A DNA stretch of 64,000 nt from Veillonella sp. GTDB taxonomy: Bacteria; Bacillota; Negativicutes; Veillonellales; Veillonellaceae. This document shows positions 58,651-64,000 of this stretch, one piece after another. The stretch covers positions 1 to 64,000 of the forward strand of contig NZ_JAGZMO010000002.1 of the NCBI RefSeq assembly GCF_018364065.1, in the 5' to 3' direction. The translations under genes were made by a program, and so were the position numbers. The notes beneath the pieces were generated by a model. It did no database searches and was not told where the DNA came from. It saw only the letters and a list, made by a program, of their open reading frames with translations. Within the stretch, counting starts at the first letter, position 1; each line of letters starts with the position of its first letter.

Positions 58651-60078
58651 TTATGCGTCAACGACTTCTTGTTTGTTGCTTACCGGACGATCTACTGTAG
58701 TTTCGTCATTGAAGGCATTTTGGTCAAATGTGCCCATGAGTTTATCTACTACGATCGCATTGGTCATGGAACCGCTTACGTTAAGCATTGTACGGCCCAT
58801 ATCAATGATTGGGTCAATAGCCAATACCGGAGAAATCAAACCGTAGAATGCGCCAAGGCCTGTACCGGACAAGGATACGGATGCAGCCATAGTCGCTGTA
58901 CCCGGAATACCGGCAATACCCAAGGAACCGAGGGCAATAACGATAACGCTCATTACATACATAGTGATATCCAGTTCAACACCGGCTACATTAGCAATGT
59001 AAACGATACAAAGAGCCGGGAAGATACCCGCACACCCCTGCATACCTGCAGTTGTACCGAAGCTGCCAACTGTATTAGCTGTCGCCGCATTTACACCTAG
59101 ACGTTTAGTCAATGTATCTACTGTCAATGGCAATACACCCATACTGGAACGGGATGTGAAAGCCAAGAACAATGGAGCTCTTGCTTTGCGGAAGTACATA
59201 ACCGGATTTACACCGAACATCATGAGTAATACGGACTGTACCACCAACATAATAACAACGCCCACGTAAATCAATAGAACGAAGAGGCCCATGTCGGCAA
59301 TCGCCTGGAAACCTTTAGTGGCAATTGTGCTTGCTAACAAAGCTAAAACGCCGTAAGGCATTAAGCCGATAACAAAGTCAGCCACCCAGGAAATGATTAA
59401 ATGTAATTCGTTGAAGAATTTAGTAACTAATTCCAAGTCACTGGTACCGGTCTGTTTGATCAAACGGGCAATACCGCCGATGATAACGCCGAATACTACA
59501 ACAGCGATTACGCTGGTGTTAGCCATAGAAGCTACAGGGTTCTTAGGAATTAACGCACGGATTGTATCTACTACAGGTGTTACGTCTTTCATTTTAGCAG
59601 GGCCTGTAGATGCCATGGACATACCTTCACCAAGGTGTGCCAAAGAACCTAATGCCAAGCCTACCGCAGCGGCAATAGCCACCATGATTAACGCCACAGC
59701 TGCCGTGGAGGTTACCAACTTTTTCAAGTCTGTACTGCTGTTCATGTTTAAAATAACATGGATAATCGATACAAATACCAATGGAATAACGAGCATCAAG
59801 ATTAAATCAATGAAGCCGCCACCGATTAAGGAGAACCATTTTGTACTTTCCTTGATGAATAATACTTTCGTAGGATCTGTAGGGAATCCTGCCAGAGCCT
59901 GTACGAAGAAGCCAAGGGCCGCACCGATAAGAGTACCAATAATAACCAATGTACCAAATGCTACTTTTTGACGTTGCAAGTAGTACATAAAGCCCAGTAA
60001 TGCTGCAAAAACTGCAATAATGAAAATACTGGTTGGTGTACTAATCATTAAAAACTGTTGAAAAAATGGAATATTCAA
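58651..60078 (-). CDS. Dicarboxylate/amino acid:cation symporter, cystine-transporter (TcyP) type
   Basis: 475 residues, DAACS family with about eight helices and two re-entrant loops. AFTSRSSMGVLPLTVDTL and FGTTAGMQGCAGIFPALCIVY match the serine-rich hairpin and the GCAG-type segment of TcyP/YdjN cystine importers; the C-terminal GIPGTATMAASVSLSGTGLG is also typical. The start is a TTG at 60078: GGAGG lies 7 nt upstream, while the first internal ATG (60048) has no site. Cystine is the likeliest substrate, glutamate/aspartate the alternative. Ends before the FetAB-like terminator on the opposite strand. Confidence 0.82.
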   Translation of the reverse strand: MNIPFFQQFLMISTPTSIFIIAVFAALLGFMYYLQRQKVAFGTLVIIGTLIGAALGFFVQALAGFPTDPTKVLFIKESTKWFSLIGGGFIDLILMLVIPLVFVSIIHVILNMNSSTDLKKLVTSTAAVALIMVAIAAAVGLALGSLAHLGEGMSMASTGPAKMKDVTPVVDTIRALIPKNPVASMANTSVIAVVVFGVIIGGIARLIKQTGTSDLELVTKFFNELHLIISWVADFVIGLMPYGVLALLASTIATKGFQAIADMGLFVLLIYVGVVIMLVVQSVLLMMFGVNPVMYFRKARAPLFLAFTSRSSMGVLPLTVDTLTKRLGVNAATANTVGSFGTTAGMQGCAGIFPALCIVYIANVAGVELDITMYVMSVIVIALGSLGIAGIPGTATMAASVSLSGTGLGAFYGLISPVLAIDPIIDMGRTMLNVSGSMTNAIVVDKLMGTFDQNAFNDETTVDRPVSNKQEVVDA

Positions 60079-60244
60079 TTCCGCTCCTCCTAACTTTATT
60101 CAATTGTGAATGTGACTGGTTAATTATAACACAGAACCTTTTAAATTCCTACTATTTTGATATAGATATTTTTTATCTAGTTTAACGCTATGTTTGTCGC
60201 CACAAACAAGGCATTTACAGCAAAGCTATACGCCCAACGTCATT

Positions 60245-60334
60245 GCTATAAAATTATTAGCTATAAAATTGTGCGCTATAGTGTTGCGTTGCAAAATAAT
60301 CGTCGCAGAATAATCGCTACAAAATCATCAAGCC
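60245..60334. repeat. Six degenerate 15-bp tandem repeats
   Basis: Units of 15 bp beginning at 60245, 60260, 60275, 60290, 60305 and 60320 share GC-ATAAAAT-ATNG; the first two are near-identical and the rest drift. They lie upstream of the symporter start and downstream of the lut terminator. Confidence 0.65.
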
Positions 60335-60427
60335 TATAATTGACCGGAATAACATTTTACACATGCCGCCATTTTGATTTCCTACATCTTAAATCCTACG
60401 TTTTTAATATAGGTTCCCAAATATGAC

Positions 60428-60468
60428 AAAACCGATGGCAATACATTCGTACCGCCATCGGTTCCATT
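60428..60468 (-). terminator. Terminator of the lut operon
   Basis: Minus-strand ACCGATGGC pairs with GCCATCGGT around a 14-nt loop, followed by TTTGTC. Lies about 140 nt after the lutC stop. Confidence 0.75.
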
Positions 60469-60609
60469 TCGTTAGTCATTATAGGCTTTGCTTAAACAGC
60501 CATCGGGAAGATTTCCGCAACCGCCGCCGAACTGTTCAGTCCGGAAGAAGATATAACGATAACAAAATGCTCCCCCATGGGCATGTTTAAAATTTGATTT
60601 TTCGCTCTC

Positions 60610-61326
60610 TTAATCTACCAAGATAAAGGTTACATTAATCGGGCCGTGAACACCAACTACACGTACAAGTTCGATATCCGCCGTATTGGATGGACCGGAA
60701 ATATGAACTACGTTTGTTGGGAAGTTTTCAGGATCGGCCTGATAAATTTCTTTAAGTTTTGCCATTGTCTGCGTCATGCGAGGCATGATAGTTTCAGTGC
60801 GGATAACGGCAATGTGACAAAGTGGCAACAAGCCAACGGAACGACCGCTTGCTTCAAAGCTTGGCTGAATAACTGTAGCTGTTTCAGCAATACCTGCCAA
60901 TGGGAATGTAATCCCGATTTCAGCAGTTCTTGCTTCATTTACATTCGCTTCACGGCCATTAGCGCCAACCCATTGGAAGAAAGTAGCTTCGCTAGGATCT
61001 ACTGCTTTAAAAGCTTCTTCCAATTTATATTTAGCCACTTCTTCGGTGGAAGGATAAATAACCTTTCCGCCGCCACGTTCTTTAATTTCATTAATAATAG
61101 CTTCCGCTACATGTGCTTCATCAGTAGTTACATATTTAGTACCTACTTTTTCACATTCCACTTTGAACATATCTACAACTTGTTCATGTGTAAGGTCGGA
61201 ATACATGTTGTTTTGAGGCCCTTTTACATAAGGATATGGAGCTACATAAGTAGGGATCTCTTTACGTCCTAATGCATGAGAAATACGGCCAAAAAATGCG
61301 TTACGTTTTGCTTCATCCATTGTCAT
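60610..61326 (-). CDS. lutC: Lactate utilization protein LutC (LUD domain)
   Basis: 238 residues with one LUD domain (ITFPLAGIAETATVIQPS, RSVGLLPLCHIAVI, HISGPSNTADIELVRVVGVHGP). Part of the three-subunit LutABC L-lactate oxidase system that converts lactate to pyruvate, the main energy substrate expected for Veillonella. ATG at 61326 with AGGAGA upstream, 8 nt after lutB. Confidence 0.93.
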   Translation of the reverse strand: MTMDEAKRNAFFGRISHALGRKEIPTYVAPYPYVKGPQNNMYSDLTHEQVVDMFKVECEKVGTKYVTTDEAHVAEAIINEIKERGGGKVIYPSTEEVAKYKLEEAFKAVDPSEATFFQWVGANGREANVNEARTAEIGITFPLAGIAETATVIQPSFEASGRSVGLLPLCHIAVIRTETIMPRMTQTMAKLKEIYQADPENFPTNVVHISGPSNTADIELVRVVGVHGPINVTFILVD

Positions 61327-61334
61327 TTCTCTCC

Positions 61335-62774
61335 TTACTTGCTCTTCTTAGCAGCTTCATAGGCAGCATATACATCACGGAATTTCTTCATCTTAAGAGT
61401 ATTCATATCTTTGGCCTTCACCCAACCGCCTACAACCGGTAAGAGTTTAGTCCAATCGGCCATAACACCGTTCTTACTCATAAGTTTCATGCCGATAGCA
61501 CCAAGCTTAGTACCGTAGTCGAACAGGAAGGAGTTACTGAACACAGTGGCCACTGTATTGAAGATTGCTTTTTCTGCAGCAGGGCGTAAGTTAGCTTTTT
61601 CAGCAATGTTTACACGATGCTTGCGAAGTAATTCGTGGAGTGGAATCTTAACCGGACAATGTTCCCAACATTCGCCGCACAATGTGGACGCGTAAGGTAA
61701 GTCGCCGGCTTTTTCATAACCTACAAGAAGAGGTGTCAATACGGCACCCATAGGTCCCGGATAGATGGAGCCGTACGCATGGCCTGTAATGTGACGATAT
61801 ACAGGGCAGATGTTCATGCAGGCGCCGCAGCGGATACAACGAAGCATGGAGTTGAATTCGCCGCCTAAAATATTGGAACGACCATTATCTACGATGATAA
61901 TGTGAAGTTCTTCAGGGCCGTCTGCTTCACCAGGTTTAGCAGGGCCTGTAATTACGGAGAAATAGTTGGAGATCTTAGCACCTACAGAGGAGCGGATCAA
62001 CATTTCCATCATAACGTCAAGACCGGCAAAGTCCGGAACCAGACGTTCCATACCCATAAGACAAATCATAGTCTTAGGCATGGAGCTACTCATACGGCCG
62101 TTACCTTCGTTGGACACGATAGTAATGGAACCGGTTTCAGCAACGGCGAAGTTACAGCCGGTGAAGCCGATATCTGCATGAAGGAAACGATCGCGAATAC
62201 GTTTACGTACGAAACGTGTCATTTCTTCAGGATCTTCCGTACCTTCGTAACCTAATTTTTCATGGAAGGTTTTGCGGATGCGGTCACGGGAGAAGTGAAG
62301 AGCCGGTACTACGATGTGAGATGGTGGATTCCAGTCAGCAGTCTGAAGGATAAATTCCGCCAAGTCAGTTTCGTTTACTTCTACGCCGGCTGCCATCAAG
62401 TGTTCGTTAAGGCTGATTTCTTCGGAAACCATTGTTTTACCTTTTACGACCATTTTAGCGTTCTTAGCACGTACAACTTCCATTACATATGCGTTAGCTT
62501 CTTCCGCATCAGCAGCGAAGTGAACGTGAGCGCCTGCCTTGCTGGCATTTTCTGCGAATTGATTCAAATAATAGTCCAAGTTGCTGAGTACATGGTCACG
62601 AAGTTCAGCCGCTTCATCGCGGAATTCTTCCCATTCAGGTACCTGGTCAACTAAAGTTTTACGTTTTTGATAGAATACATCTTGCGCTTTTTGAATGGCT
62701 TTTACCTTAAAGTCATTGGCAAGAACATCCTTAACGCGTTCTTTAAACGGGCGTTGATCATATAAAATAGCCAT
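61335..62774 (-). CDS. lutB: Lactate utilization iron-sulfur protein LutB
   Basis: 479 residues. N-terminal LUD domain (MVVKGKTMVSEEISLNEHL, ETGSITIVSNEGNGRMSS) and C-terminal ferredoxin-like part with CIRCGACMNICPVYRHITG and CGECWEHCPVKIPLHELL, two [4Fe-4S] sites. Electron-transfer subunit of LutABC. 19 nt after lutA in the same operon. Confidence 0.95.
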   Translation of the reverse strand: MAILYDQRPFKERVKDVLANDFKVKAIQKAQDVFYQKRKTLVDQVPEWEEFRDEAAELRDHVLSNLDYYLNQFAENASKAGAHVHFAADAEEANAYVMEVVRAKNAKMVVKGKTMVSEEISLNEHLMAAGVEVNETDLAEFILQTADWNPPSHIVVPALHFSRDRIRKTFHEKLGYEGTEDPEEMTRFVRKRIRDRFLHADIGFTGCNFAVAETGSITIVSNEGNGRMSSSMPKTMICLMGMERLVPDFAGLDVMMEMLIRSSVGAKISNYFSVITGPAKPGEADGPEELHIIIVDNGRSNILGGEFNSMLRCIRCGACMNICPVYRHITGHAYGSIYPGPMGAVLTPLLVGYEKAGDLPYASTLCGECWEHCPVKIPLHELLRKHRVNIAEKANLRPAAEKAIFNTVATVFSNSFLFDYGTKLGAIGMKLMSKNGVMADWTKLLPVVGGWVKAKDMNTLKMKKFRDVYAAYEAAKKSK

Positions 62775-62793
62775 TTTCAGTTCCTCCTAACGA

Positions 62794-63531
62794 CTAGCGA
62801 CAGTTCAACAATTCAGCAATGTGCATTACGCGGATGTGACGATCGATTTCGCCATCTTTATATAAGCGTTCCAACATACCTTCAATGTTCATAAGGCAGG
62901 CTTGGTCGCTGCCGGCTACTACATTAGCGCCGGATTCGTAAATTGTCATTGCTTTTTCGCGTGTCATAACCGCAGAGATTTCTGGCTCTTTTACTGTGAA
63001 TGTACCACCGAAGCCACAGCATCTGTCAGCGCGATGCATTGGAAGGTATTCCAACCCTTTGATGCCTTCAAGAAGTTTCATAGGTTGTTCTTTAATACCC
63101 ATTAGACGAGTTACATGGCATGATTTATGATAGGTTACTTTGTCGTTGAAAGTGGCACCAACATCGGTAACACCTAATACGTCAACGATAAATTCAGTGA
63201 ACTCATAAATACGTTCACTTAATTTGGCGGCGCGGGCCAACCATTCAGGTTCGTCCTTTAATACATGGCGATATTCATCGCGAATTGCCAGTGCACAGGA
63301 ACCGGATAAACTTACTACATAGTCTGCATTTTCGAATACTTCGATAGTATTCTTGATGGCTGCCTTGGCCCCCTGGTCATAACCGGAGTTCATAAACATC
63401 TGTCCGCAACAAACCTGTTTCTTAGGAACAGTAATGTCACAGCCCAGGCGTTCTAAAACCTGTACGCCGGCCATTCCCACATGGGGATAAAACATGTCAA
63501 TCAAACATTGTGAAAATAAATGAATTTTCAT
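62794..63531 (-). CDS. lutA: Lactate utilization protein LutA (CCG-domain iron-sulfur subunit)
   Basis: 245 residues with two CCG domains: KKQVCCGQMFMNSGYDQGA and DRCCGFGGTFTVK, each providing the Cys-Cys-Gly metal or cluster ligands, as in heterodisulfide reductase and glycolate oxidase subunits. First gene of lutABC. ATG at 63531. The operon is preceded by a promoter and inverted repeat at 63657-63700. Confidence 0.94.
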   Translation of the reverse strand: MKIHLFSQCLIDMFYPHVGMAGVQVLERLGCDITVPKKQVCCGQMFMNSGYDQGAKAAIKNTIEVFENADYVVSLSGSCALAIRDEYRHVLKDEPEWLARAAKLSERIYEFTEFIVDVLGVTDVGATFNDKVTYHKSCHVTRLMGIKEQPMKLLEGIKGLEYLPMHRADRCCGFGGTFTVKEPEISAVMTREKAMTIYESGANVVAGSDQACLMNIEGMLERLYKDGEIDRHIRVMHIAELLNCR

Positions 63532-63656
63532 TTCCTCACATCCTCATCTTTCCTACGTACTTACAACGATTGATTCTCCACACTTGCGCATACATTTCTA
63601 ATACTCTCGATTTAGAAAACATATTTTTAACCAGTTGTATAGAAATCACTACTAAT

Positions 63657-63686
63657 ATTATATAGAATATCGAATTCAAAGTCCAA
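63657..63686 (-). promoter_or_regulatory. Promoter of the lut operon
   Basis: Minus-strand TTGGAC (63681-63686), 18 nt, TATAAT (63657-63662), about 120 nt before lutA. Confidence 0.55.
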
Positions 63687-63700
63687 AGAATTGCGATATT
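63666..63700. promoter_or_regulatory. Inverted repeat over the lut promoter (operator candidate)
   Basis: AATATCGAATTC (63666-63677) faces GAATTGCGATATT (63688-63700), a 12-bp palindrome with one bulge that covers the spacer and -35. Further AATATCG-like sequence occurs near 63731. A lactate-responsive regulator site is an inference. Confidence 0.5.
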
Positions 63701-64000
63701 AGCAATCAGGTTATTCCATATGCGTAAAAGTAATATCGATTATAAGGTATTAGTAAAAGCGATAATTATTATCACAGTGCTCCGTTCCTAATTCTCCATC
63801 TATCCCCTCACTTCCCCTATGTTCGCCTTTAAAGCAGGCGCACTTCATGATATAATCAAACTAATCGGTGATGCCATTTTTTATTTTTATAATCACCACA
63901 CAATTCTCCCTGTATGCAAGGCATTATAATCATTAAATGACCACCGCCTTCTTGATACAGGCTTCTATTTATAAATTAGGATTACGTGTAATTAACTCGC
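63701..64000. other. Upstream intergenic region at the window edge
   Basis: AT-rich, no gene. A plus-strand extended -10 (TGATATAAT near 63848) and a weak GGTGAT/ATCACC hairpin (about 63867-63898) suggest that a plus-strand transcript may begin here and continue beyond the window. Confidence 0.35.

Overview
The window reads as a chromosomal segment of a Negativicutes bacterium, most likely Veillonella. The translation machinery is Firmicute-like (FusA and the L33/SecE/NusG cluster), but RpoB carries a long Gram-negative-style insertion and an acidic tail, as expected of a diderm Firmicute. The metabolic genes fit an anaerobe living on lactate and amino acids: a LutABC lactate oxidation operon, serine dehydratase, aspartase, glutamate dehydrogenase, threonine dehydratase and hybrid-cluster protein. 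The genus is inferred from gene content and protein resemblance, not from a search. Most genes lie on the minus strand.

Layout. 1-12.6 kb: tuf (partial), fusA, rpsG, rpsL, an L7Ae-type protein, rpoC and rpoB, all minus, with two clear sigma-70 promoters. 13.0-17.2 kb: a plus-strand thiazole operon (thiS, a ThiS-ThiF fusion, thiG, thiH, thiE/tenI). 17.5-24.0 kb: aspA, a DJ-1/PfpI protein, a WYL regulator, an Xre regulator, an esterase remnant and a frameshifted PQQ-type sugar dehydrogenase. 24.2-27.6 kb: rplL, rplJ, rplA, rplK, nusG, secE, rpmG. The usual rplKAJL-rpoBC continuity is therefore broken by about 11.6 kb. 27.9-37.5 kb: a solitary BrxF-like P-loop protein, a secreted protein translationally coupled to hypB, hypA, an atypical FolD, a PASTA-type penicillin-binding protein, CCA-adding enzyme and the two serine dehydratase subunits. 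37.8-45.5 kb: a DUF805 protein, hcp with a divergent Crp/Fnr regulator, a membrane-anchored low-complexity protein, an AT-rich DUF4041/GIY-YIG gene and three tRNA genes (Asn, Glu, Val). 46-56.6 kb: gdhA, exonuclease III, a DUF421/DUF3290 pair, a DUF436 protein, a CDF-type transporter, MetQ-like lipoprotein, amino-acid permease, threonine dehydratase and ferredoxin-nitroreductase. 56.9-63.5 kb: FetAB-like ABC exporter, a cystine/dicarboxylate-type symporter and lutABC.

How it fits together. The lut, sda, tdcB/ilvA, gdhA and aspA genes feed pyruvate, 2-oxoacids, fumarate and ammonia into central metabolism. The thiazole operon supplies part of the thiamine pyrophosphate needed by pyruvate-handling enzymes; no pyrimidine-branch (thiC/thiD) gene is present. 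hypA/hypB imply nickel hydrogenase maturation, although no hydrogenase lies in the window. hcp next to its likely regulator points to nitrosative-stress defence.

The most unusual structure is non-coding. At least nine intergenic spots carry short degenerate tandem repeats (13-60 bp units). Each locus has its own unit, and several units overlap or immediately follow a stop codon. Two of these, a set of four tRNA T-arm-like units inside the thi operon and three hairpins with one shared loop after thiE, look like RNA-level structures. Other items to examine are the orphan BrxF homologue, the DUF4041/GIY-YIG gene beside the tRNAs, and a FolD that has lost two catalytic residues.
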